Assembly (NCBI GenBank): GCA_020064725.1
Contig: JAGTWJ010000017.1
Coordinates: 2,666,001 to 2,730,000 of the forward strand
Length of the DNA: 64,000 nt
Direction: 5' to 3'
Source of the DNA: Drechslerella dactyloides
Lineage: Eukaryota > Ascomycota > Orbiliomycetes > Orbiliales > Orbiliaceae
Part shown: positions 1 through 12,199 of the stretch, one piece after another
How the letters are laid out: every line of letters begins with the position of its first letter
Numbering within the stretch: position 1 is the first letter of the stretch
The notes under the pieces: model-generated
Database searches by the model: none
What the model saw: the letters and a program-made list of their open reading frames with translations, nothing else
What the model was told of the DNA's origin: nothing
Program-made: the position numbers and the translations under genes

Positions 1-68
1 CTCACTTCGCTACTACAGCTTTATTTTCTATACATCGTTATATCATCTTATAACCAACATCTCTCAAA

Positions 69-674
69 ATGCAGTTCACTATCGCTACCCTCCTTGCTGC
101 CATCTCTGCCGTCTCTGCGGCCCCAGCTGCGCTCCCCAGCGATGCCCCAGCATCTGAGCTGAAATTCGGCATCATGGCAATCCGATCCGCTTCTCCGATC
201 CACTATGGCCAGGTCAATGCTTCTGGCCAAAAATTCTTCATCGGCGTCGAGCCAAGCGCTTACTGCCCCGTCCCGCCAGTCCCCGCCGGAGCCTGCCCCT
301 CCGGTAAATACACCTCTATGGTCGGTGATTCCAGCCTTTCCCTGAACGTCATGGTTCCCGGCGGCCAGAGAATCTACATCGACGCCGACGGTTCCCTAAG
401 CTACACCCAGGCCCACAGCGCCTTCATGCCCCCCGGCGCCGTCACCGATGGGTTCACCATTGGCCCGGTTCAAGAGAACACCCTCCGTCACATCAGCCAC
501 AGCAAGGGTGGGTTCTATGCCTGCCCAGCCAAGAAGGACCAAGCCCCATGGAAGATCTTTGTTGGTCAGCCAACTGATGCCGCTGCCCCCAGCGGCAGCG
601 CCTCTGACTGCCTCCCCTTCTCGGCTACGGCCGTTGAATTCAAGACCGAGCAGTTCGGTGCTTGGCAATACTAA
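69..674 (+). CDS. PhiA-like secreted cell-wall protein
   Basis: Single-exon gene of 201 residues. The first 18 or so residues (MQFTIATLLAAISAVSAAP) are a clear signal peptide, so the product is secreted and probably wall-associated. The mature part resembles the fungal PhiA family (phialide development and cell-wall proteins of Aspergillus): it has the early FGIMAIRSASPIHYGQ-type segment and a small beta-rich domain with cysteines near residues 66, 75, 152 and 181 that could form two disulfides. Length is close to the usual 180-200 residues. The start is the first ATG, preceded by an A-rich context (TCTCAAAATG), and the window begins inside its leader. No intron is evident. Family assignment is by recognition of the motif and overall shape, not by search; another small secreted wall-protein family is possible. 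Confidence 0.72.
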   Translation: MQFTIATLLAAISAVSAAPAALPSDAPASELKFGIMAIRSASPIHYGQVNASGQKFFIGVEPSAYCPVPPVPAGACPSGKYTSMVGDSSLSLNVMVPGGQRIYIDADGSLSYTQAHSAFMPPGAVTDGFTIGPVQENTLRHISHSKGGFYACPAKKDQAPWKIFVGQPTDAAAPSGSASDCLPFSATAVEFKTEQFGAWQY

Positions 675-2228
675 ATCGGACATCGAGAGATGTTCGATCC
701 GAACCCTGCGATATAAATATCAACAGACAATGTCTATTATATCCGGGGCGTGGAAACTATGAGGCGGCCGGTTTGCAAACGCATTAATGTATTCTCAACG
801 AGAGTTCTTTGAAATCCTTCACAAAAGTCCACATAAAAATGCATTGCATAGGCGCAATCTGATTTCCTGGTTCTTGTTTGTTTAGAAAGTTTAGTGAAGA
901 TACAATTGACGTCACACGTATATATATAAATTTGAAAACGAATATTTAGAGATCAACCCCTGCGCATTATTTACACTCTTAAAAGGTCCCATATTCTACT
1001 TAAGTACTTAATATTGTAGTGAGAAGTCAAATCAAGTCAGTCTCACACGCGCACCGTGCACCGGATGAAGAATTAAAACAGAGGACGCAACGCTGGCATC
1101 GAGCTAACCGCAACGCACAAAATACAACGTGTTGCGAGATCGCGGGAGCAGTACAAAGCCTAGCTTAAGCGCATAAGCTTAACTGATCAGGTGCATGCTG
1201 TAGCCCGGCCGGGCCCAGGCCTCCCATATATGCATATATATATGTTGATTTCAGGATTCGTTGGGCCAGTGTTACAGATCTAGATCTCAGCCTAGTCGGC
1301 TTTGGCCTATGGGTGTGGTAGATAGGCTAGGCCATCCATTCGATGGGACCCTTAGAGTACAAAGCTAGTGACGTCCCTGGGTATTCAACACTTCGTTTTG
1401 TTGAGCCAGATCATTGATATATTAATAGCAATCGATAGTGTACTAGCTGGCAGTAGAGTAGTAGTACTGTAGTAGAGCTCGAAATAAATCGTATTTATTG
1501 TATCACCGGTAACTAGTGGTCGATCACACGCAAAACCCATAGATCGATGACCTTCACGATGCCCCCGTGCTACCAGCGGCTACACGCAGGCTCAGTGGCA
1601 GCTTGTGCGACAATGTGTTTCGGGGTGTAGAGTCAAGAGGTCGAAACCCCCAGCTAGATTCTGCAAATGCCCGAGCCGGAGTGTTAGCTCCTTGCGTATC
1701 ATTAGTTTACAACGTGTGCTTTGCGTGCGCTTTGGTGTAACTGGGCGAATTGCACGCTGCAAAAGTGCACTGCATTACGGAGCTGGAGCGCGTTGGGAGC
1801 CCTCAGTAAAGCTGTATCGTATCACGAGTGATGTCTCACCGACATTTCGATACTACGCTGATATTCATGCATGGGTGCGAATGCTACATCGTTGCATGTA
1901 TCGATGTATCGTTTCGAAATTGGAGACTCGCCTCGATGCCAGCGCCTGGCATCAAGGCTAATTGCAGACTACATGAAGACGACGCACACTTGGTGCGTGA
2001 GCACATCCGACAATGAGGTTATGGAATAGAGCGATTGAATGAGTACAATGTATCTCGAAGTGAATATTGTGGATAAGAGTTGGCGTGGGCGTATCGCAAA
2101 TTTGCTTTCATTTGCCTCTGCTCGCAAGTAAAGTGCTCAAGTGAATCCCGCCATGCCCAAGCCTTACTCGTAATGAAGTTTGTCGATTAAGTGACACGCA
2201 TTGTGTGAAGGGTGCCTCGCTAGGTGCT
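675..2228. other. Gene-free spacer, 675-2228
   Basis: About 1.55 kb between the PhiA-like gene and the 3' end of the cupredoxin gene. The first 100 bases are presumed 3' UTR. The rest is AT-rich with TATATA runs (near 920 and 1230) and no open frame with coding character; short open stretches around 1600-2010 lack recognisable domains or splice logic. I see nothing functional in it. Confidence 0.5.
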
Positions 2229-3999
2229 CTACAGGGGGTAAACCTGCCCGTACCGCTCCGCAGCATAACCGTCGCTTGAAGCCACTATTGTCATCTCTTC
2301 ATCCATACTACCTTTCTCCTCATCAAATCTGCTAGCCGCCATCTCATGGACTTCCACAGGTTGTTGTGCATGCGCATGCGTTCCATGTTCGTGTGCCATG
2401 GTAACCTCGAAGTCAGGTTGTATGGGATTACTCTGCACGCCGTGCGTAGTTTGTCGATTTATGCTCTGAGTTCTAGCGAGGTTTGGTGAGCCTTGTGCGT
2501 TTTGTGAGCTGACCAGTCTTCGCATCGGACTATGACCGCCGGCGGTGACAGACACGGGGCTAACACCACCGCTACCGTTCATGCCTGTCTGTAGTGCGTG
2601 CAGCCGTTCGAGGTACATTGCCTTCTCCTCTTCTGTTACTGAAATAATTACGGTTTCGCGGGTCGCTGGCTCTCTTATACTAGGGTTGTGGATTGATAAG
2701 CCGCGTGGTTGGATGATGGGACTCGCTGGTGCCAGTTCAGATGCGCGATTTAGATTTACCGATCTATCGCCGTGGAAATACGGGTTTCCTACAGAGGAAG
2801 GGCTGTTTAAACTGTCCATTGGTGAAAAATGGGGAAAGTCCTGCTGGTGACGGTCTACAGGGAGAAGAGAATTTCGACGTCGGCGATAGCGAAAGAATAG
2901 GTAGATGAAAAGTGAGAGAAGTGCGAGAGCACTGACACCACCAATTACGACTCCGGCTATAGCAGTCCAATTCCTGGACTCAGGTCCCGTTATGGTTGAA
3001 ATTGTGGAAGCAGTTGGGGGTGCAGACGTAAGCGTGGTAGTAGCTGGATCAGGGCCTTCGGAATTGTGACCTTCGTCGTTTGGGAACGGCTGCCCGGGAG
3101 TAAGGACATAAGGGGCAGCGAGGGCAGCCTGACGGTATATCTCGAAGGCAACGGAGCCGTTACTAAAAAGGGGGCCATGTTAGGATCCAATTTTGCAATG
3201 TTCAGAATGTCAAAGGTGAAGATAGAAACACTGATATCCGATCAAGTGGACCTACGGGTTGATCATCATCACCATACCCGCTCGGTTGCATGAGCCTGGC
3301 GCCCCGCAGTATAAAAACAACTGCTCTGAAGTACGGACCGTCCAGGTGAACGACGGCATTTCGTCCTATCATCATTGTTAGATACGGCGTTTTAGTATTT
3401 TATTGCACACAAATTAATGATAGTGTGAATTGAACCACTGATTACAAATAAAGTCTGTCGATAGTGTCGATACCTCTAGCTTGATTGTGGGAACAAATGC
3501 CCAATCGGACCAAATCGCTCCATTCTTGTCGACTCGTGGATTTAACATTTCGTACGGAATACATGGACGCTCGAAAGTACCTCGAATAATGGAATGATTT
3601 GTTGGATAGAACCGGAAAACTATACGTTGTCAGTCGTCATTATTAGTATTGCCTTTAGTTCCGAACTTATAATATACCGATAAAAGTTGACTAAAAACCT
3701 TTCCATTGAAAGTAGGACGGAGTTGACTTACGGATTTTATCGCCAGCATTAGCCATAACAATCTCCGGATCGAACTTATCGGGTTTCTAGTAAGAGCAAA
3801 TACCATGAGTTTCAAGAGCATTTGTCTTGTTTAGCTGGGCCGGCGGCGCGGTAAGGCTGGACACTTAGCCTATAACCCGTACCTTTCCGACTGTGACAAA
3901 ATGTGACATGGTTGTGGCGAATCCGCTAGGCCTTTCCTCGGGCCGTCCGACTATTACGGAGGAAGCTGGCGGCGGCGTTGTAGCAGGGTTGGTCGCCAT
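2229..3999 (-). CDS. Cupredoxin-domain single-pass membrane protein
   Basis: Five exons joined by me: 3999-3883, 3786-3732, 3619-3474, 3365-3256, 3162-2229, giving 453 residues with all phases consistent. Residues about 34-150 form a fungal cupredoxin (plastocyanin-like) fold: FVTVGK, FDPEIVMANAGDKI, FRFYPTNHSII, then WTVRTSEQLFLYCGAPGSC and GMVMMINPNGS. The His of NHS, the Cys of LYCGAPGSC and the Met of GMV sit where type 1 copper ligands lie, although the usual second His is replaced (GSC), so copper binding is uncertain. A Ser/Thr/Pro stalk follows, then a transmembrane helix (VVIGGVSALALLSLFIYLFF) with an RYRRRR stop-transfer and a cytoplasmic tail of about 210 residues. No signal peptide precedes the chosen ATG; a further 5' exon carrying one may have been missed. 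Predicted surface protein of unknown role. Confidence 0.78.
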
Positions 4000-5496
4000 T
4001 GTCGATACGGCTAGCTATCTAGTACAATAGTCGGCAATTTAAGATATGTCGTTGATGTGGGAACACAGTCGTAGATGCGTTGGCGCTATAGCTCGACAAG
4101 TGGGCCGCGCCAAAGGTAAGGTGATTAAGTATATACCGATTGGTTAAAGCCCGAGGAGAAGTTGTGGTGTATCTGCGGTTCAAAGATCGAGTATAATTCG
4201 ATCAATATCATCAAACGGAACAAGTAGAACAATAGTCAGTGTTGCATGCCAAATCGGTGCAATGAAATTTTCTTTGTGACACTACCTTAGTTTGAAGTTA
4301 TCATAGACATTGGAATGATGACCTTCATGAAGTAAGGGTGAATCGACATCCACTGGAATATATGCTGTGGGGATATCTGTGGAGGAATTCGGAAAAACGG
4401 GAGTTTAAGTTACTTCCAGGTCCTGCAGGAGGAGTCTATGTACACAGTATTGCGACTCCTAGTCGACCAATACACCAATCCCGAGTGAATGGGAGAATGC
4501 AACCATGCGGATAGCCAGTTTGAAATCCAGGATCCAAGCTTGCCTGGGCTGGCCAAGAGCAGCAGATAGGTGCTAATATGGGAAGGGCATCCTTTGTCTC
4601 GTGAACCGGCATCCTTATCGTCACACAAGAATCAACATAACGCCATGGCTATAGCTTTCCAAGCTTTGGACAGCTGGGTATATTGGGTATTGTGAACTAA
4701 TGACGGTTTTTTTGTCCGTAAACTTGGACAACGATATGAATCATGCTAGGCTTTAGTAGGTACTGCAAATTGAAGTCGACTAGTCGGTCTCAAGATCTCG
4801 ATTGATCGAAGCCGGCTGCAGAACACGTTCGCGGGCACATGCCACACGCGCACGCGCACAAATCATACACTGTGTATGACCTGGAGGCGAGATGTAAAAC
4901 ATTTCTGTATGCGCCGAAGGGGCAGAAAAGTGAATGCGTCTTTCTTCAGGATGTCGACTTAGGCTTATCATGGAGGTTTGCATTCATTGCCGCCGCCTAT
5001 AGGTAGGATCGGTAGCTCGTTTGCTATGTGGGAGAAGTTGCGTTGTCCTGCTGTGGGTGTTGCGCCGGGCGACGGTGCCTGTCTGCTTGCTTTTTGTGGA
5101 GATGCCAGGCGCGTCAAACTCGGACCGCATTCCTCCAACCAAGGCCATCCATCACCCATCACGACACTCATCACCATCATCCCGCCCTCGACTTCCACCT
5201 CTTTCCACCGGCGTCACAGCCTTCTGGCCGCTTCAGAATACACCACTTTTCCCACGCCCGTTTGTCGTCATCGTATTCGATCCTCCGGGCCCCTCGCACT
5301 ACAACTACGATACACTTCTACCGTCGCGACAATCACAACTAACTGGCGACGCCGAGGAAGCACTCGTTCGCATCTCTTCCACGCGACATTCTACCCCGTA
5401 TCTTCTTGGCGATCTAGGAGCATCTCCCCCACGCGATATTTCCGTTACGCTTTTCCGCCATAGGTTTCCATTGCCGTGTACACCGACGACATCAGG
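4000..5496. other. Spacer and Nup159 leader, 4000-5496
   Basis: Divergent intergenic region between the cupredoxin gene (minus) and the nucleoporin gene (plus). 4000-4950 has no coding signal; short minus-strand frames at 4410-4628 and 4780-4983 look random. From about 5100 the plus strand becomes pyrimidine- and CCACC-rich, typical of a long fungal promoter and 5' UTR; overlapping open frames there (4978-5533) reflect this composition, not genes. Confidence 0.45.
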
Positions 5497-8400
5497 ATGT
5501 CGTTCGGACAACCCAGCCAATTCGGGGTCTTGAATAACTCCCAGAGTGCCCCCTCTGGGGCGTTTTCACGCTCTAACAGCATCGCTGTTCCAGCGGGGCC
5601 GGCTGAAGTACTGCTGGGTGATGAGGTCCAAGAGAGTGAATCAGATGTTGGTACAACCCTTCCTTGGCGTAACGTTCAACTTGCTCACCACATCTCCAGG
5701 TAATCGGCTATGTAGCTCTGGCCGGCGAATCGAAGGTGAAAGTCTTTGACGGCCAATACCCCGAGAATGACCTTCCGATACCTTCTTCGCATCTGCTTTC
5801 GATATCACAGAAACGGCAACTGTTCGCTGCAGGTGGTCCTCAAGGTAGATCACCAATTCTTAGACCCGTCTTTGCAAAGATATTTTCTGACAAGGAGTAT
5901 CCGTTAGGTGTCATTGTCGCGCGTACATCTACATTACGGGCGGCTTTCCAGAACAAATCGACAGCCAATGCCAACGTTCTACCTTTCCAGCCGGAATGCA
6001 CTATTCCCATGTCAATCCGCCTATCACATGTCGCTTTCACATCGGACGGGAACTACCTCCTTCTCGGGGCTCAGCTGGGTGGAATAGCAATCTATTCAGT
6101 TGACGATATATTGAGCAAGGGAAATGCAGTACAACCTCAATCACAAGTCACAACTGGCCCTCTGCTTGAGATGAAGCCTATCCCAACAGTAGCTGGCGCT
6201 GAGAAAGTCTGCATCCTGGTTGGGTCTGCCTGGGGTCAGGGCGGGGCAGTTGGCATCTTGGATGTCAAGACGCAGCAAGTACAGGGGAACCTGAAAACCG
6301 GCGTCACAAGCATCTGCTGGAGTCCGAAAGGGAAGCAGATTATATGTGGTGGATCAGAAGGGGGTCTTGCTTGGATAAAGCCCGATGGCACAGAAGCAGA
6401 CGTTGTCCCTGGTGTGCCCAACTACCCTAACCACTTTGTCTCATCGATCTTCTGGATAGAATCCGAAATCATCTTTGTGATAGTCACCCCGAAACCAAAA
6501 CCAGGTCCACAGGGGCACGACAACGAGTCGGTCCATTTCGTCCTGATACGCGAAGGAAAGAAGCATACATTTTATCGAGTAAATGATATGTCTGCGCCCT
6601 TCGGCATGGCATCCCGACCTACGTATCACTCTTTCATTCATCTGAAAGCTTGGGCTCCGAATCTCAAGGATTGCCTTGTCATCTCCAACACTTGCTCAAC
6701 CGACATCGGCACTATCCTAAGACTTAGCAATACGCCTTTTACTCCTACGTCGATCCTTAGCGATGGTCGTCGTGCGACTCTTCCCCTCACAGCTAGTGGT
6801 GGAGATATGACACCGATTGGCCTGGCCGTTGACCTTACTGCCACTGACACCGAACGCGTCGACAACCCATATCCCAATGTGGAACGGTCCGCCACTGCGC
6901 TGCCTTGTATGTGGATTCTTACCAATGAGGGCATAATATCTGCCTACTGGGTAGTGTATTCCGATGCTATCAAGATCGAGAACTCATCTGCTGCCTATCC
7001 GGAACTTTTGGCGTATGAGGGCCAGCAACCCCCTCAAACACCTCAGAGAAGCACTGCTGGTGGTTTCGGACAACCCGGGTTCGGAGGCCAGGCATCGGCA
7101 ACCTCATTCGCTTCCCAGACCTCTGCCTTCGGGACTCCAAAGCCGACGTTCGGACAACCGTCCACTCCTACCTCTACTTTCGGTCAACCCTCGAAGCCGT
7201 CCGTCTTTGGTCAGCCCTCGACGTCAGCATTTGGCCAGCCTTCTCAACCGACGAGCACTTTTGGCCAAGCGTCAACTACTACCTCTGGTTTTGGACAGCC
7301 GTCAAATGCCGTCTTTGGGCAACCTTCAAAACCTGCCTCAGCGTTTGGGCAGGCGTCGACCCTTCAGCCAGTCTTCGGTCAGTCCACCGCCCCACAGTCG
7401 ACATTTGGGCAAAGCTCTACCTCTCAACCTGCTTTTGGACAACCTTCTGCTCCCCAGTCGACTTTTGGACAACCGGCATTTGGGTCAGCATCGAATCTTG
7501 GACGACCTGGAATGTCCACTGGCGCCTTCGGCAGCGCTTCTAGTGGTAATACTGGCTCGGCTTTCGGCAGTGGATCCGCCTTTGGAGGCCAGCCGGGAGC
7601 ATCTGCATTCAGCCAAAGCTCAGCAACACCAGCCTTTGGTACACCGTCGGCGTTAGGAAGTTCGGCTCCAGCATTTGGTAGCTCTACAGCGCTTGGGGCG
7701 AATCGACCAACTTTTGGTCAACCTGCTTTCGGCTCTTCACAATCATCTGGTTCGGGTTTTGGACAGGCGTCGCAGCTAGGATCGAAGCTCTCCGCCTTTG
7801 GCTCTGGAACAGCAGCGCCTGGCGGCGGCGGCGGGTTTGCTAAGTTTTCGGGTGGTGGTGGTTTTCTTGCTACCGGCTCGAATTCGAACGCTCCGCCAGC
7901 TTTTCTACAATCAAGCGGACAGAGCAATCCCTTTGCGCAAAGCCAGACTGACTCTTTCTCTAATCTGAAAAGCAATACTTCAACTAGTGGCTTTGCGATG
8001 ACAAGTGCCTTTGGTTCAACAACTACTGCTGATGCAAACAAACCACCGGGTGCCGCTGCACCGACAGCGGGTGCCTTTGGAAGCGCCTTTGGCAATTCCC
8101 TCGGAACGGCTCTCTCTCAACCAGCTGCCTCAGCTAATATTAAGGATGATGAGATGCAAGACAGCGATGATGAGGTTGAACAGCCAAGACCAGGGGTTCG
8201 CGGTGGGAATATGTTTGATGTTTCATCAGCTTTGGCAGGGAATTCTTCAAATACCCCAGCAAAGGATCCACAGAAAGCTCTTGCGCCGGCATTCGGGCAG
8301 CCTGCTCAAACGGACCAGCCATCTACTGAACTTCCGAAACCCTCTGCATTTGGAACAGGATTGTTCGGTTCGGCTGTGAACAAGGAGCAGCCTAAGGGAG

Positions 8401-11400
8401 CGTTCAGTTCGTCGACGAAACCCGCTGCGCTTGCGCCGGCTTTTGGCACCCAAGAAACGAAGCCGGCCGCTCCTGTGAGCGCGTTTGGCTCTTCGACGTC
8501 GCCGGAAAAACCGTCCGCGCAGGTTGGAGGAGGCCTTTTTGGAAGTGCCCTTCAAAGGACCGCATCTGGTGCCCAGCCAGTATCGGCATTTGGAGCTGGA
8601 TCACCCTCAGCATCGGCGTTTAAGAAACCGAGTGCTCAGCCTTCCGCGTTCGCTGCAGGCGCATCCTCCACCTCAAAGTCAACAGTGTCTGCGTTTGGTC
8701 AAAAACCAGTGACGCCAGCCGCTAGCCCCGAGAAGCCAACAGCCAAGGTCGAAGTTGGAGTTGCAGCTGGTAAAGATCTTCCGGACGATAGCTCGGATAT
8801 CGAAACGGCTCACTCCCCTGCCGAAGAAGAGGCTCCATTACCTCCCGACTTCACCGCCCCGACCAAGAAATCAGCGCCTGTTGCTGACGACGCACCGCTG
8901 CCCCCAGACTTCGCTCCAGCAAAACCAACGCCAGCAAGTCCTGTTGCAGAGAAGAGCTCATCTCCAGGATCTGTTCTGTCTAAGGCAACCGGAAAGACGG
9001 CGCTATCGAACTTGATCAACCTACCGGAGTCGCCCGAGAAAGCCGCTCCCTCGAACACATTGCCATCCCCAGCTGGATCACCATCAAAGGGTGGAGCCTC
9101 TGGCGACTTGTTATTATCGCCTAGTCACAAAGCAGCTGGCACGAAGGCTACCAATCCACTTGCCGCGCGCAAGGGAGGCGTTCGGTCAGCCTTGGACGGT
9201 CTCAAAACTTCTGGCCGCTTGCCCGCTCAGAAAGCCGGTACAGCTGCGAAACATGGGAAACATCTTGACCGAGATTATGCAGATGAGAATAGTGGATTCT
9301 CTTTTATGCCGAAAATCGACAAGAACACCCCGTCTCTTAACAAGGGCGGTAGTGTTTTTGATAATATTGGCGGCTCGTCTTCTAAACCGATCGACTTCAG
9401 TGCTGCTAGCACTTTGCTGCCACCGGACGATAGTGACGACGATAGTGACGACGTTACCGACGATGATAGCAACGCTGACAGCGAGGATCTCAGTGGTGAG
9501 GGCAGCCCCGTCGATGAGGGCAGAGTCGCCACCGGCCCCTCCGACCGATCTAGTGAATTGGGAGATGAGAGCTGGGTCAAAACTGGTGATACCGGCGATG
9601 AAGAGTCCCCTGTTCAAACGTCACTCCCCCCCTTGGACACAAAGAAGGCTTCCCTCTTCGAGCGTGTTGGGTCTCCTTCAAAGGCAGCAGCGATGGAGAC
9701 TTCTAAGCAGAAACCTTCTAAATCGGTGACGCCCGTCCCAGTGGAACCTTCAAAACTCTCGACTAAGTCTACACAACAGAAAGCGCCTCCGTCGCCACGA
9801 GCGCTTGCACGTCAAAAACAAGAGGAAGAAGACAAACGCAAAGCGGATGATGAAAGGCGAAGAGTGGAACACGAACAAGACCTTATACGCCGTGAGGGTC
9901 GTTCGAAGGAGCAAATTTTGGCCCAAGCTGAGGCTCAGCTCGAAATCCTCAAACGTAAAGTCGTGCGTGAGAACGTCGAGATAAATTTGAACGAGGAGAA
10001 AATGAGGCGGATCGAGGATACTCGCAGGGAGTCGCTGCAAAAGCCTTTCGAACCAAGTCCCGTGTTGAAACAGCTGATCCCGTATCGCGAAGATGGTCCA
10101 CTTACTCATTTTAAGGTACGTAGCTATACCATCGCCCTCTTTAGATATAAGGAGAACGTTTTGGAGCGGATCTCTAACATGGTATCATTGATATGTAGGG
10201 GTTTGACGGCATCATGGAACACCATGTTGTTGTTACCGAGCGCCGTATCGACAATTACGGCTTGAACATGCGCAACCTAGAGTCTTTCATCAAATACCAT
10301 CAGAAGTCCGACCATTTCACTCTAGATGACGAACGCCCTGTGGAAGAGATACGGATGACCGCAGCCCCCGACTTGTCACTTATGGCGAAGGATCTCGTTG
10401 AGAAGGCCCAGGAACTGAATAAAACCGTTGATTTGGATGCGCTAAGAGCAAGCGTGATGTCTCTTATTAGTGATGTCGACTATCGTAAGGAAGCCTACCC
10501 CCTCGAACATCATATAAAGGACCATTCTGACCATCAACGTTCTTAGTCTGCGCTCGCGCAACCGATATACCCAACATTATTCTATTGCACACTCACCCCG
10601 AACTTCGCGCACACATTCGCAAACGCCCACTAGCAGCACAACAACGGATGCAACAGTCCAACCTGAGAAGAAAAGTGCCACTTTTGCGACGCAAATTCAA
10701 GCGCGCCGAGGATGAATTCCGCATCCTCCAGGCGCACGTCGCAGCTATCAACAAGAATCAAAAAGCCAATTATGGCGACGTCCGACCACCGACTGTTCAG
10801 CAAGTTCGAGAAACTGTCGCCAGGCTCACTGAGGTTGCCAAGGAAAAGGCTGAGAGGCTCGATGGCTTGGAAGATACTCTGCGCAAGTTGCGGATTCGTA
10901 GCGTTAGTCCCGCAATGAGTCGTGGAACGACACCTAGCTTCAGAGCTAGTAGCGTGAGCTTCTCAGCTGGTGGCGGTCGAGGCGATCGGGAGCGAGGTAG
11001 CATCTCTAGCGCCTTTGGCTGGAAATCCACGAGAGGCAGAGATACGACCCTGGCAACTCCGCAAAGGAGCATGCCTGGTCCGGATAAACTCGACTATTAT
11101 GAAAACACTGTTGACAGCCCAGTTTCTCGTTCCACCGCCCACAAGGCCAGTCGGAAACTCCCGAAGAATGTTCCGGGCATGTTTGGGCTGATCGAGGAGT
11201 TGGGAGACGACGAATACTTCAACGAAAGCGCTGCGACGGCCACGAGCAACGTGCCAATCGGCACTAGCTACGATAGGGGTATGGCGGAGCGAAGAAAGGA
11301 AATCCTGACCACACCGAAGAAAGGTGATAGTCGTGCCGAGGTCCCGAATACGCCTGCCAGCAGACAGGTTAATCGCCTTCTGAAGGATGAGTTGGAGGAG

Positions 11401-11547
11401 ATCACCGGGGGCAAAGGGGCTCGCCAGGCCTGGATTGACGCGGATGATTATGCGGAGGACAAGAAGCTTCGAAAGGAGGTGGGCAGACGCATGGCGAAGG
11501 TTATCCGACATGTGGGCGTCAAAACCACCAGAGTAGACCTGGTCTAA
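5497..11547 (+). CDS. NUP159: Nup159/Nup214-type FG nucleoporin
   Basis: Cytoplasmic-face nuclear pore protein that docks the DEAD-box helicase Dbp5 during mRNA export. Exons 5497-5650, 5716-10115, 10199-10484 and 10547-11547 give about 1946 residues. Residues up to about 480 read as a beta-propeller (entry ALAGESKVKVFDG, then repeated blades such as LLLGAQLGGIAIYSV and ICWSPKGKQIICGG). Residues about 490-1080 hold dozens of FG repeats, mostly FGQPS, SAFG and PAFG. An acidic run (DDSDDDSDDVTDDD) near 1290 precedes a charged coiled coil (RQKQEEEDKRKADDERRR) and a C-terminal helical region that in yeast binds Nup82. ATG 5497 (MSFGQPSQ) was chosen because the first 50 residues already look like the family; an in-frame ATG lies 21 bases upstream. 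The third intron (10485-10546) has a good GTAAGG donor but the codons just after it are poorly conserved, so that junction is the least certain. Confidence 0.88.
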
Positions 11548-12199
11548 CGAGCATGAACGCTGTATAATCCTGTAAACTACTAAGTATTCTTCTGATTTTC
11601 TCTTTTCCTCGTTTTTCTTTTCAAAATTATTGTTCGATCTGTAGAACGGTGGAGCAAGACGCACCCCTCCTTCCCGTGAGGCGGATTGAAGGGCATCTCG
11701 CTGTAGGAGTGGATATGTGGGTCATTCTTTGTTATTGTTAGCGGCATTTATTTCCAAGGGCATTCCTGGTTATGTATTCTAGCGAGGCGAAAAAGGAATA
11801 TCATTTATGGGTACAACCAACTCCGCGCCTTGGACTTACCCAAGGAGCCGCTTAACTAAAAGTCCCAGCACATCGTGCATATGCACGGCTCCTGCAAAGG
11901 ATATAAATATCGGCGCGAGATCTCGAGAGGCCTAATATACATATTTCGCGAGTACAGCACCAGCAATCACCTGCCCACCATGCAAAATGCAACAGCGCAG
12001 TGTATTCAGCAGGACCATCTTCTACAGCTAAGCAGTCATACGGTTTGTGACCGCTTCAAACACTAGCAATAGAAAGTTGTTAAGCAGGTTGACTATTGTA
12101 TATATCAAGATTTTGTCAATTATCATGTGCATGCACAACCCTACAAAGTTTATTAAAGACAAATCCTTTGATTTTACCTACAGAACGATGTCAAACTAC
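11548..12199. other. Convergent 3' intergenic region, 11548-12199
   Basis: Tail-to-tail spacer between NUP159 and the Clr5-ankyrin gene. T-rich tracts just after 11580 and TATTGTATATATC near 12094 could serve as 3' processing signals. A short plus-strand frame at 11875-12066 has no supporting feature. Nothing else seen. Confidence 0.45.

Noticed and set aside
2764..3293. Apparent frameshift in the cupredoxin gene near 3170
   Set aside because: An alternate frame runs through this point and first suggested a one-base loss in a CCCCCTTTTT run. A 93-base intron (GTAGGT donor, CCTAAC branch, TTTTTAG acceptor) explains it fully and restores INPNGS.
4978..5533. Three overlapping plus frames before NUP159
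   Set aside because: Pyrimidine-rich leader DNA lacks stops in several frames; the proteins are Ser/Pro/Thr/His-rich without order.
6964..9729. Several long frames antisense to or out of frame with NUP159
   Set aside because: The FG-repeat DNA is stop-poor in all frames. The nucleoporin frame alone shows a family match.
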